Below the pieces are notes generated by a model. It did not search any database. It worked only from the letters and a program-made list of their open reading frames with translations, and was not told where the DNA came from. Shown one piece after another: positions 14,138 to 20,948 of a stretch of DNA of 26,267 nucleotides. Source of the stretch: a virus. Made by a program: the position numbers and the translations under genes. Positions within the stretch are counted from its first letter, which is position 1. Each line of letters opens with the position of its first letter. The stretch is from IMG/VR virus record IMGVR_UViG_3300046517_001108, positions 1 through 26,267 of that record. One strand, written 5' to 3'.

Positions 14138-14674
14138 CTAGTTCAGCGATCGCCACATATGAAATTTTGGAATGACTGATGGCGCGACGGAGAAAGTAAT
14201 ACCAATCCAAAGCGCCGATGCGACTGTCGTGTCCACCGAAGCCGTTGCTGTCCCGGCAACGTTGACTGTCGTCTGGCTCGCCGCTGTGGCGACCGCTCCG
14301 CCAGATACCCATTGTCCGCAGCCATAAACCACTGAGTTCGCCCCGGCGAGGCCAAGCGAGCGGATGGTGAGAAGATAGCGAAAGAAGAATGGAGCAGTCG
14401 TGATCGAAGGAACGTAGTTTTGTGTTGGCGAAACGCCAATACTCACGCCGCCGATCACCGTCCCATAGCGGGGAGTGATAATCAATGTTCCGGCTGTGCC
14501 GGTGGTGACTGTGCCAGCCACGATCAGCTCATAGACTTTCCCCGCCCTCGGCTCCATGGCATTGATCGGCGTGTAAACAGTCGGGATGAGAACGGTTTCA
14601 GTTATGGCGGTTATGGTGGCGAAGTCCGCATTGATCGGTTCGGTAAGGGTATCATCGAAGTATTGCCTTGACAT
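14138..14674 (-). CDS. Beta-rich phage structural protein, unknown
   Basis: The 178-aa product begins RQYFDDTLTEPINADFATIT, with a following ETVLIPT and INAMEPRAGKVYELIVAGT. Later strands include LIITPRYG, FFFRYLLTIRSLG and WIGITFSV. The composition (Thr, Ala, Val, Gly) and strand spacing are typical of a family of phage virion proteins of unknown function. AGAGGGA lies upstream of ATG 14674, with 22 nt between the genes. It lies between the 74-aa partial-domain protein and the repeat protein, among presumed surface decorations. Confidence 0.78.
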   Translation of the reverse strand: MSRQYFDDTLTEPINADFATITAITETVLIPTVYTPINAMEPRAGKVYELIVAGTVTTGTAGTLIITPRYGTVIGGVSIGVSPTQNYVPSITTAPFFFRYLLTIRSLGLAGANSVVYGCGQWVSGGAVATAASQTTVNVAGTATASVDTTVASALWIGITFSVAPSVIPKFHMWRSLN

Positions 14675-14696
14675 GAGGAGATCCCTCTGAAGTGGG

Positions 14697-14921
14697 TCAG
14701 GCGCCTGCGGTCAGGCGTGGAATGGTGATGATCGTGTTATCGACATCCGATCCGGCGTCGGTGGATTTAACGCCGTTGGTTGACGTCGTAGTAACCGGCG
14801 CATAGGCGCCGCCGTTCTTCGACATATATAGCTCGAACAATGTCGCGCCGCTCGCTGCTGCGTCAGTATTGGCGATGCTGAAGCGGATGCGGAATGTTGC
14901 CGTGCCTGGATTGAATGCCAT
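14697..14921 (-). CDS. 74-aa protein resembling the N-terminal half of the YDETGET domain protein
   Basis: The product runs FRIRFSIANTDAAASGATLF, then ELYMSKNGGAYAPVTTTS, and ends ITIPRLTAGA. In the phage family I recall, this beta half is followed directly by F-V-A-G-x-Y-D-E-T-G and a second half like the inserted domains of the 751-aa protein. Here it stops just at that boundary and the second half is missing; no remnant is readable in the 22 nt downstream. ATG 14921 directly follows the TAA of the LamG-like gene, with GGAGGA upstream, so it is translated by coupling. It may be a real half-domain subunit or a deletion remnant. Confidence 0.7.
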   Translation of the reverse strand: MAFNPGTATFRIRFSIANTDAAASGATLFELYMSKNGGAYAPVTTTSTNGVKSTDAGSDVDNTIITIPRLTAGA

Positions 14922-15812
14922 TTAATTCGTGTCCTCCGCCGCACCCCATGTCGGCGTTGCATCAACGGCGCCAGTGTCGGTACGAAAACGGAAGTGGCGT
15001 TGGCGTAATGGGGGCGGCGACAAAAATGCTAGAGGCAATTCATATTCTGCCGGGATCAGAAACGAATACGGCTCGCGATGCAGTCGTGCCCATTCATCCG
15101 CAGCCAACGCACGATTCCAGAAATAGGCAGCAGTCGTAATTGAATTACTATACCGAGTTGGTGTAGGTGAATAAGTATTGATTCCGACCGAGGATGTTGC
15201 CGAACTTATTGGACCGGATGCACCAAAAGCAAAAGCTGAACCGGACGCAACGCCATTGCTATACATCTGGCATAGTGCCGATGCGCTCACGGTGAAACTG
15301 CATCCAAAGCTATTGATGACTGATGTCGTGATGATTGGACCCGGACTAACTTCAGTGAAGACGCCCCCGGTATTCCAAAGCGCACGCACCGTTAGCGGGT
15401 TTGATGCTACGCCAATTGATGCGACAACATATGGCGATGCCTCAGGAATTGCATAAGACACCCCAGCAAAGTCAGTCGTGGCAATTGGAGCGCCGATGAC
15501 ATAGGCCCGCCAGTAAATAGAAAATTGTGTCCACGACTTGAATGCCGGCGTTGCCGTTGCGGTCATGCCACTGTTCGCTGCGACCGATTGCAGCCCCGGT
15601 CCTTCCTCCATCGAAGAAATAGTAGCGGCCGACAATGGAGTAAGATTAGGACCCATGCCGGTGATATCGGTCCCGCGCATGACGCCGGGCAGATAACAGC
15701 CAATAAGGCCGTTGGTAAGCGAATGACTCCAATCAATAGTAAGGTTCCCGCCCGGAATCCGTAACGGTCCGGGATTGAGAATGTTTGAGAACGGGCGAAG
15801 AATAGAGGCCAT
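14922..15812 (-). CDS. LamG/concanavalin-like virion protein
   Basis: The 296-aa product has the pattern of a LamG-like lectin domain: an N-terminal SHSLTNGLIGCYLPG, strands around SWTQFSIYWRAYV and a terminal AAYFWNRALAADEWARLHRE motif (near 228-247) that is typical of LamG-type domains in phage proteins ('NRALS-x-x-E-x-A-x-L'). The C-terminal tail is Pro/Arg-rich. It probably binds glycans on the host or on the virion itself. TAATG joins it to the gene upstream. A second, unrelated LamG-like protein is encoded in the distal tail region. Confidence 0.78.
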   Translation of the reverse strand: MASILRPFSNILNPGPLRIPGGNLTIDWSHSLTNGLIGCYLPGVMRGTDITGMGPNLTPLSAATISSMEEGPGLQSVAANSGMTATATPAFKSWTQFSIYWRAYVIGAPIATTDFAGVSYAIPEASPYVVASIGVASNPLTVRALWNTGGVFTEVSPGPIITTSVINSFGCSFTVSASALCQMYSNGVASGSAFAFGASGPISSATSSVGINTYSPTPTRYSNSITTAAYFWNRALAADEWARLHREPYSFLIPAEYELPLAFLSPPPLRQRHFRFRTDTGAVDATPTWGAAEDTN

Positions 15813-16276
15813 TAGGCAATGGCCCGATTATAGCTGCGATATTTTAACAGGTTGCCGCTCGATGCAAGCGCCACTCCGGCCGAATTCCAAAGCACCGGCT
15901 TCCAGGTGCCGGGCGGCATGATGACTCGTGTTAGCGTTCCCGTCTGTGCCTGTGTTGCCGCTACGATGCCGATGCTGCCAACGGAATAATTCGATGGTGG
16001 TGGTCCCGCGGCGGATGAGCCGAAACGCGAATCTCCATAACTCGAAGCATCATCGTTTAGGGGATAAAGATAAATTCCTATAAAGTTGGGAGCAACGAAC
16101 ACCGCACTCGCCAGCACCAGTGAGAAGTCGCAGAAAATATCCAGCGCGGTCTGGTTGGTTACCGCCGCGCCGCCCAAGATCGCGTTACCTGATGCAATGG
16201 AATTTAATTCCGTGGACATCAGCGTGGTCCAGGTAAAGCCTACGCCAGAGCCAGCGATCCATTTTTCTGTTGCCAT
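15812..16276 (-). CDS. Virion protein of unknown function
   Basis: The product is 154 aa when started at ATG 16276, which overlaps the upstream stop as TGATG; a longer in-frame reading from 16366 lies within the upstream gene and has no ribosome binding site. The sequence (ATEKWIAGSGVGFTWTTLMS, then NQTALDIFCDFSLVLAS, FIGIYLYPLND, and YSVGSIGIV) is beta-rich and resembles small phage surface proteins. No family name can be given with confidence. Confidence 0.75.
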   Translation of the reverse strand: MATEKWIAGSGVGFTWTTLMSTELNSIASGNAILGGAAVTNQTALDIFCDFSLVLASAVFVAPNFIGIYLYPLNDDASSYGDSRFGSSAAGPPPSNYSVGSIGIVAATQAQTGTLTRVIMPPGTWKPVLWNSAGVALASSGNLLKYRSYNRAIA

Positions 16277-16746
16277 CAGACTAGCCCCGCGTTCGCCGCG
16301 TCCGAGGTTGAAAGGTTGCCGGGTCCATCTGTGCCGTGGCTCGGATAGCCGTTGGTAAAACACCAATCGACATTGCCCGGAGTGTCAAATTGTGTTGTCA
16401 GTGCGATAAGATTATTCCGCGTCTGTGATCCGGCGCCAAACGTTGATAGCAATGTCGTGCGTGTTGCCGTGCCGACCGATCCGTCAGTCGTGCCAAGCAT
16501 GAAGATGTCGCGCACGTTCTGCCGCTGCACATCGGTCAGTGCTGCCCATTCCGACGCGACTAAACAGTTATACAGCTTGTAGGTTGGGATCAGCATCGGC
16601 TGCGCCGCAGGCGCGACCTTCCATCCATTGACGGTCGTCACCTTCTGCGACGTGCTCCAAGCCGGATTAAGTCCGGTGCCGACAACGCCGGGCGGCGGCT
16701 GCGTCGGATTATTCCATGCCGCTATGAGCGTGTCATAATAAGCCAT
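16276..16746 (-). CDS. Hypothetical phage protein, virion-region
   Basis: The 156-aa product begins AYYDTLIAAWNNPTQPPPGV and continues with VNGWKV and a helix SEWAALTDVQRQNVRDIFML. The first part resembles a family of uncharacterised phage proteins near head-tail genes. The last part (NVDWCFTNGYPSHG) is rich in aromatic and glycine residues. Its ATG directly follows the TGA of the 50-aa ORF without a spacer, so translation is probably coupled. Function unknown. Confidence 0.72.
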   Translation of the reverse strand: MAYYDTLIAAWNNPTQPPPGVVGTGLNPAWSTSQKVTTVNGWKVAPAAQPMLIPTYKLYNCLVASEWAALTDVQRQNVRDIFMLGTTDGSVGTATRTTLLSTFGAGSQTRNNLIALTTQFDTPGNVDWCFTNGYPSHGTDGPGNLSTSDAANAGLV

Positions 16747-16899
16747 TCACCCAACTCCGAATGTAGCCGTCGGTGGCGATATCACCATCGGTGCATCAGG
16801 CTTCGGTTTGACGCGCAGTTTGGGCGGCTCGGTCTTGATGCAAAGCGCAGCCTCATCGTGCACAACCTCACGGCCTTGTGCCGATTGTTTTTCTTGCAT
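16747..16899 (-). CDS. 50-aa coupled small ORF
   Basis: A short reading frame fills the 150-nt gap between two longer genes exactly. ATG 16899 comes 2 nt after the previous stop, and its TGA (16747-16749) directly abuts the next ATG. The product is charged and Pro-rich: EKQSAQGREVVHDEAALCIK, then TEPPKLRVKPKPD, and a hydrophobic end PPTATFGVG. No family is recognised. The stop-start fit argues that it is real even though it is small. Confidence 0.65.
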   Translation of the reverse strand: MQEKQSAQGREVVHDEAALCIKTEPPKLRVKPKPDAPMVISPPTATFGVG

Positions 16900-16901
16900 G
16901 G

Positions 16902-17357
16902 TCAGCCTGCCAAATTGAAGATGCCCGTCGCCGCCGGCGTGATCGTCAACGTGTTGTTGATCGTCAAGTTGAACTGCGCCGTTGAAAGCTGGCTATAGCA
17001 CACCAGTTTGCGGGCAATAGCCGAAGCACCAGAGGCCCAGATCACGGCAAACTTGATGTTCGAAATGGTGCCGCCGGTGCCGGTCCACACGGTGGCCGCC
17101 GCATTGAACCGCATTTGCCCGCCCGATGCACCGGCCGTCCAAGTCTTCGACGCCAATGCCTTGCCCGATGACGAATAGCCGTTCGCCTCGGTCACTTCAC
17201 CGGTGACGCTCGAAATGATCGACAACGTTGCCGTCGCGGCATTCGATGCCGATGTGTAGAGCGCGATGCGGAAGTTGCCGCTCCCCAGATTGATCGGGAA
17301 TGCTTGGCCAAGGTTTCGTTTGAACTTGTTATAAAAGGTCCACGCGCCGACTGCCAT
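16902..17357 (-). CDS. Beta-rich phage structural protein
   Basis: The 151-aa product has the typical layout of a widespread phage family of unknown function: GAWTFYNKFKRNLGQAFPIN, then FRIALYTSASNAATATLSII, EVTEANGYSSSGKALASKTW, a strand QMRFNAAATVWTGTGGTIS and KFAVIWASG. Members lie among head-tail and tail genes and are thought to be virion components. GGAG precedes ATG 17357 by about 8 nt, and 1 nt separates it from the cassette gene upstream. Not assignable to decoration versus fibre from sequence alone. Confidence 0.78.
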   Translation of the reverse strand: MAVGAWTFYNKFKRNLGQAFPINLGSGNFRIALYTSASNAATATLSIISSVTGEVTEANGYSSSGKALASKTWTAGASGGQMRFNAAATVWTGTGGTISNIKFAVIWASGASAIARKLVCYSQLSTAQFNLTINNTLTITPAATGIFNLAG

Positions 17358-17358
17358 T

Positions 17359-18243
17359 TTATTTCTCCTCTATTTCCAGTTCCGCGCCAGTGCGGATCAT
17401 TGTCGCAATGAGTCCAGGACCGTGCACGTTCAACTGAAACAGCTCGCCACGTTCCTTAACGAGCTGCAAAAAGTCCTCTGCTTGTTTGGCTTGCCACACC
17501 GAACAGACAAAGCGTTGCGCCAGGTCATCTCGCCCCTTCGGCCGACACCACACGCTCATGGTCTTTTCGTTATTGTTTTCCGCCTGCTCGTAGGCGTGAT
17601 GGTCACCGTCGAGCCAGCATGAGTCGAGGCCGAAAATCTCCAGCCGCTGGAAGCCGAGCATGCGCATCAGCGAGATGGCGCGCATCGAAACGGTCACACC
17701 AATGGTGATCGGGTTAATGCGCTTGAAGTAATAGTCCTCCAGCAACTTGATCTCGTCATCGCCGGCGCTCAGCGCGTGCCAGATGGTGACAATGCGGTCG
17801 CGACACATCTCGAATGTCTTTGGATGGCACTGCGAGGCCAGCAGATAATGGCAGTCATGCACCGGGGTTTCGACAAACCGTGCATTGAATTCGCGCGCAT
17901 CCATGACCACCGCGGCATGCACCCGAATATTATGATCAATGCACCATTGATAGGCGCCGTTGACGGTGAACACCTTGCCGCCGGTGCGCCAGATCGTCTC
18001 GACCAACTCCTTCTCGGTGGTCTTGAGCGACGGCCCGCCCGCCACCAGGATGGCCACGTCGGGGTTGGGATCGTAGGGCATCGCCTGCGGCAGACCGCGC
18101 CGGATATTCTCCGCGACTTGCGCCAGCAACTGTTTGTCTGTCACGTTCACCCTGCAGTCGGGTGAGAACGATATTTCGAGGACTTTCTTCGGATCAAAGG
18201 TGACGTGTGTTTGCGCCGCGTCGTGCCTGCCGCGCCCGCTCAT
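17359..18243 (-). CDS. DUF115/MptE-like Rossmann protein (GT42-like), second copy in the cassette
   Basis: The 294-aa product (started at ATG 18243, which forms ATGA with the upstream stop) has the marks of the DUF115 family: VAILVAGGPSL (63-73), TVNGAYQW (93-100), TVSMRAISLMRMLGFQRLEI (184-203) leading to FGLDSCW, and a late NVHGPGL. The layout (GGPSL loop, Ser-rich helix, 'hydrophobic-GLD', C-terminal HGPGL) is also that of GT42 sialyltransferases, so nucleotide-sugar use or transfer of a phosphate-linked group is a fair inference. It shares a layout with the gene at 20310-20948. Members occur in surface-glycan loci and, as here, in phages. The enzymatic reaction is unproven. Confidence 0.75.
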   Translation of the reverse strand: MSGRGRHDAAQTHVTFDPKKVLEISFSPDCRVNVTDKQLLAQVAENIRRGLPQAMPYDPNPDVAILVAGGPSLKTTEKELVETIWRTGGKVFTVNGAYQWCIDHNIRVHAAVVMDAREFNARFVETPVHDCHYLLASQCHPKTFEMCRDRIVTIWHALSAGDDEIKLLEDYYFKRINPITIGVTVSMRAISLMRMLGFQRLEIFGLDSCWLDGDHHAYEQAENNNEKTMSVWCRPKGRDDLAQRFVCSVWQAKQAEDFLQLVKERGELFQLNVHGPGLIATMIRTGAELEIEEK

Positions 18244-18818
18244 CGTTGCACCACGTAAAGACCCGTTCCGCACAGGTCGCGGGCTTCAACCAATTCACCG
18301 AGCGTCGCGATGCGGTCGCGCCACCATGCGAAATTCTGTACGGTCAGATGCAGCGGCTTGCCGATGAACTTACCGAATCCGTCGTCATGCAAGGCAATTT
18401 GTAGCCATGTCGTCCGGCACGCCTCGAACATGCGGTGAAGCGCCAGCATGGTATATTCGGGCGGCAGATGTTCCATCACATCGCAGCAAAAGCCATAGTC
18501 CCACAGGCTTCTATCTTCCAAAGCCCAATAATCCCATAGCGCTTCCTGCATGAAGCGATTGCGGTCGATCTGTGGATCAAGCGCGGCGTCAGTCAGATCG
18601 AGCCACGAAACGTCGAAGCCGAGGCTGGCGAACTTCAACCCGGCGCAACCAGACCCACAACCAATGTCGATAAGGCTCGCCCCGACAACAGGCTCAAGCA
18701 CCTCGATGAAGCGCTCGACGTTCTCCAGGCCGGGCGAAAATACTTTATATTCCGGGTAGCTCCAGATTTCCTCGTACTTGTGTCGTTCCGGCGCCGTGCT
18801 GTCGACAATGTGCAACAT
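18240..18818 (-). CDS. SAM-dependent methyltransferase 2
   Basis: The 192-aa product has a complete class I methyltransferase core: motif I DIGCGSGCAG (51-60), an acidic loop after it (WLDLTDAAL) and the post-II motif CCDVMEHLPPE (111-121), which is typical of UbiG-like, glycan- or small-molecule-type enzymes rather than DNA methylases. HLT and QNFAWWRDRIATLG follow near 157-174. It begins 3 nt after the stop of the first methyltransferase, with AGGAG upstream. As part of the cassette, it probably modifies a sugar or sugar-linked intermediate; the substrate is unknown. Confidence 0.82.
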   Translation of the reverse strand: MLHIVDSTAPERHKYEEIWSYPEYKVFSPGLENVERFIEVLEPVVGASLIDIGCGSGCAGLKFASLGFDVSWLDLTDAALDPQIDRNRFMQEALWDYWALEDRSLWDYGFCCDVMEHLPPEYTMLALHRMFEACRTTWLQIALHDDGFGKFIGKPLHLTVQNFAWWRDRIATLGELVEARDLCGTGLYVVQR

Positions 18819-18821
18819 TGC

Positions 18822-19520
18822 TTAACTTCTCCTGAAAGCAAAGGCCCCGATGTCCTCACGCCCCGCACTCATTTCCATGTTGCTGCTGCCGGCCAGCACG
18901 AAGCCAAGGCCGCGCATGACAGTGATCAGGCCGTTCCGCGTCCAGTACCAGCAGTGCTCGTCTTTGCGGTAATGCTTGGAGCGCAGCACATGCTCGGCAT
19001 CACGGAATATCGGCACCGCCAGGAACAGCCACTGCTGCACATTGGCCAGCAACGGCCGGAAATCATGCATGTGTTCGAGCACATCCCACATCGAAATGGC
19101 TGGCACCGAGTTGGTATAAGGATCGCGCCACAAATCGCGTTGCTTCAGCCAAGCAATACCTGCCGGATTGATGTCGAAGCCAAGCGTCGAGCGGTAAAAA
19201 ATCGCATTTCGTCTTTCGATGAACGCCCCACAACCAATGCCAACATCTACCAGTTCGCCGCGATGATATTGCGCCACGAACCGCACCCGGCCCGCCATCA
19301 GGCTGCGGCCAATCGGACTGTCCGCCTGCTTGGCGAAGCGATCGAAATACGCCTGGTCATAAGGCGATGCCGTTACTGGGAAATAGCCGATGCCAAGCTC
19401 GGGGAACCATTGCAGATGTTTGCCGGCGATGCTGTCATAAAGCGTCGGTCGAGGAAACGGCAGAACTGTTGCATCAGGTCGGGGATCGCCTTGTTGCAGT
19501 TGTGCCGCATGTTCGTGCAT
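18822..19520 (-). CDS. SAM-dependent methyltransferase 1
   Basis: The 232-aa product has a class I methyltransferase core: motif I DVGIGCGAF (92-100), GFDINPAG, motif DVLEHM (146-151) and the late EHCWYWT that is typical of the UbiG-like and glycan-associated group. The upstream segment FPELGIGYFPVTASPYDQAY resembles the N-terminus of phage methyltransferases of this type. ATG 19520 is chosen because AAGGA lies 9 nt upstream; the extra in-frame TTG at 19526 has too short a spacer. This start places the first 148 nt inside the GT9-like gene in another frame. Substrate unknown. Confidence 0.8.
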   Translation of the reverse strand: MHEHAAQLQQGDPRPDATVLPFPRPTLYDSIAGKHLQWFPELGIGYFPVTASPYDQAYFDRFAKQADSPIGRSLMAGRVRFVAQYHRGELVDVGIGCGAFIERRNAIFYRSTLGFDINPAGIAWLKQRDLWRDPYTNSVPAISMWDVLEHMHDFRPLLANVQQWLFLAVPIFRDAEHVLRSKHYRKDEHCWYWTRNGLITVMRGLGFVLAGSSNMEMSAGREDIGAFAFRRS

Positions 19521-20356
19521 TGGCAAAAGTCCTTCGGGGTAGCGAAGCCGATGCGCGAACAGTCGAGCCGCGGATCGAGCACACGGCCTGGTGCGTTATG
19601 CCCGCCCTGGCCGCCGAGCACGACAAAGCAGTGCTTGTTGAGGGCGAGCGCCGCCGGGATGATGAAACCCATGCCGCCGATAATGATGTCGGACGTCGCC
19701 AGTAGCGCCAGCATATCCATCGCCGGCAATTCGCCGTGAATGAACTCGCTGTCGCCCTTAGGCGGTACTCCAATGAACCACTCGGCGGCATGGGCAACGT
19801 CGGCCACGCAAACGATGTGATGCGTCGGCCGTAATGCCTCGACGATATCGAGAATATATTGCGGTTCGGGATTGCGCGCCGCGTTGAACCATTCACTCCT
19901 GACGGTGATCGGGCGAACAAAGGCGATCGGCTTATCTGTCTTGATCGGTGATGGTGGCAATGGTGGCAGATCGAAAAGCGCCGGATCCAATTTGATGCCA
20001 AACGATTGTTCCATGCCGTTAATAATCGAAAGCCCCATCTGGAATGCGCGTTGATAACTATTGCGGATAGCCTGCATGCGTGTTGGCCGCGGTGCCCAGA
20101 TCACGCGACTTCTTGCTACGTTCTTGTTCTGCGTACGCAGCCGCGAATAACCGCCGGTTGGCCTGACAAATTTGATCGGCAGATCCGCATATAATTCCGG
20201 CCACGAAGTCTCTAGGTAAATTTCCCGCTGCAACGAAAGCGCATGAATGAACGCGCGTTGATAGATATTATCGCCCAACCCCTGCATGCCGAGGATGTGC
20301 AGCCGCCGGTCAGGCGACGCGAGCGATGGATGCGATCGGATCGGCTGCAGCAACAT
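19373..20356 (-). CDS. GT9-like glycosyltransferase (heptosyltransferase family)
   Basis: The 327-aa product has the GT-B/GT9 pattern. The N-terminal domain opens HILGMQGLGDNIYQRAFIHA (residues 20-39), the usual 'GLGD-x-x' glycine loop with following helix. The C-terminal domain has PIAFVRP (143-149), HIVCVAD and the loop SDIIIGGMGFIIPAALALNK (222-241), equivalent to the nucleotide-sugar binding 'G-x-x-G-x-x-H' zone, followed by CFVVLGGQGGHN. It ends with a Cys-rich segment FCQCTNMRHNC that is common in phage members. It probably transfers a sugar from a nucleotide donor. Start at ATG 20356 (GGAAG upstream) overlaps the previous gene by 47 nt; the last 148 nt overlap the methyltransferase. 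Confidence 0.8.
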   Translation of the reverse strand: MLLQPIRSHPSLASPDRRLHILGMQGLGDNIYQRAFIHALSLQREIYLETSWPELYADLPIKFVRPTGGYSRLRTQNKNVARSRVIWAPRPTRMQAIRNSYQRAFQMGLSIINGMEQSFGIKLDPALFDLPPLPPSPIKTDKPIAFVRPITVRSEWFNAARNPEPQYILDIVEALRPTHHIVCVADVAHAAEWFIGVPPKGDSEFIHGELPAMDMLALLATSDIIIGGMGFIIPAALALNKHCFVVLGGQGGHNAPGRVLDPRLDCSRIGFATPKDFCQCTNMRHNCNKAIPDLMQQFCRFLDRRFMTASPANICNGSPSLASAISQ

Positions 20357-20948
20357 GGTCTTCCAATCGCACGATCGGCCAAAGCGTCAGCGCGCTTCCC
20401 GGCGAGGCGTTGACGCATTCGATATTCATCTGCGTCAGGTCTTCGGCAGCCTTCGGCAGATCGGTCTGTTGCCGCCGCCAGCAATCTGCCGTCGGTTTCC
20501 ATGGGTGCGGCGGATGATGATGGATCTTGCCGTCCGGCCCGGCCTTCTGGTCGATGCCGAGCAGGACAATCTTTGCCACGCCCAGATGCACCGCCAGATT
20601 CATCGCCGCGGTGAGCGTCGTATTTTTCACCATCAAGGTATGCGTGTCGGTGGCCAGGCCGGGCGTGGTCTTGCGGATCATCGTCAGGATCTGCGGCGGG
20701 CCGGTTGCCGAAGTCGAGCAACTGATGATCTTGCCGCCAAAGTTCATCAATGCCTTGCGATGATGCAGGAACCAACGCATGTCGGCAAACACCACATACT
20801 GCGCCCATGGCACCGCAACATATGAGCTGTTGATGGCGATGACGTTCCTGTCCTTGAGCAACTCAAGATTCTGCTCAAGCAGTGAAGTGCCGCCGCCGAT
20901 AATATAGCCAACATCCCCTTTCCATAACGGCTCGACGCGCCAGCTCAA
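20310..20948 (-). CDS. DUF115/GT42-like Rossmann protein, first gene of the cassette
   Basis: The 212-aa product starts at TTG 20948, overlapping the connector stop as TTGA. It has GDVGYIIGGGTSLLEQ (11-26), INSSYVAVPWAQYVVFADMR (39-58), KNTTLTAAMNLAVHLGVAKI (108-127) leading to VLLGIDQ, a His-rich patch HHHPPHPW (143-150) and the ending ECVNASPGSAL. This is the layout of GT42-type sialyltransferases and DUF115 proteins: glycine loop, hydroxyl-rich helix, 'hydrophobic-GID' and N-x-SPGS-x-L. It is smaller than the second copy at 17359-18243. Donor and acceptor are unknown, and catalytic identity is an inference from the fold pattern. Confidence 0.75.
   Translation of the reverse strand: MSWRVEPLWKGDVGYIIGGGTSLLEQNLELLKDRNVIAINSSYVAVPWAQYVVFADMRWFLHHRKALMNFGGKIISCSTSATGPPQILTMIRKTTPGLATDTHTLMVKNTTLTAAMNLAVHLGVAKIVLLGIDQKAGPDGKIHHHPPHPWKPTADCWRRQQTDLPKAAEDLTQMNIECVNASPGSALTLWPIVRLEDHVAAADPIASIARVA

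Noticed and set aside
16277-16366. N-terminal extension of the 154-aa protein to 16366
   Set aside because: The extension lies inside the upstream gene in another frame, is Arg-rich shadow sequence and has no ribosome binding site; ATG 16276 overlaps the stop as TGATG.
18780-19739. 319-aa plus-strand reading frame opposite the methyltransferase and GT9 genes
   Set aside because: Composition is typical of a shadow frame, and both genes beneath it carry clear enzyme motifs on the minus strand.
17359-20948. Cassette methyltransferases as DNA-modification (anti-restriction) enzymes
   Set aside because: Motifs are D-V-L/M-E-H type, seen in small-molecule and glycan enzymes; there is no DPPY/NPPY-type motif of adenine or cytosine-N4 methylases and no PCQ motif of C5 methylases.
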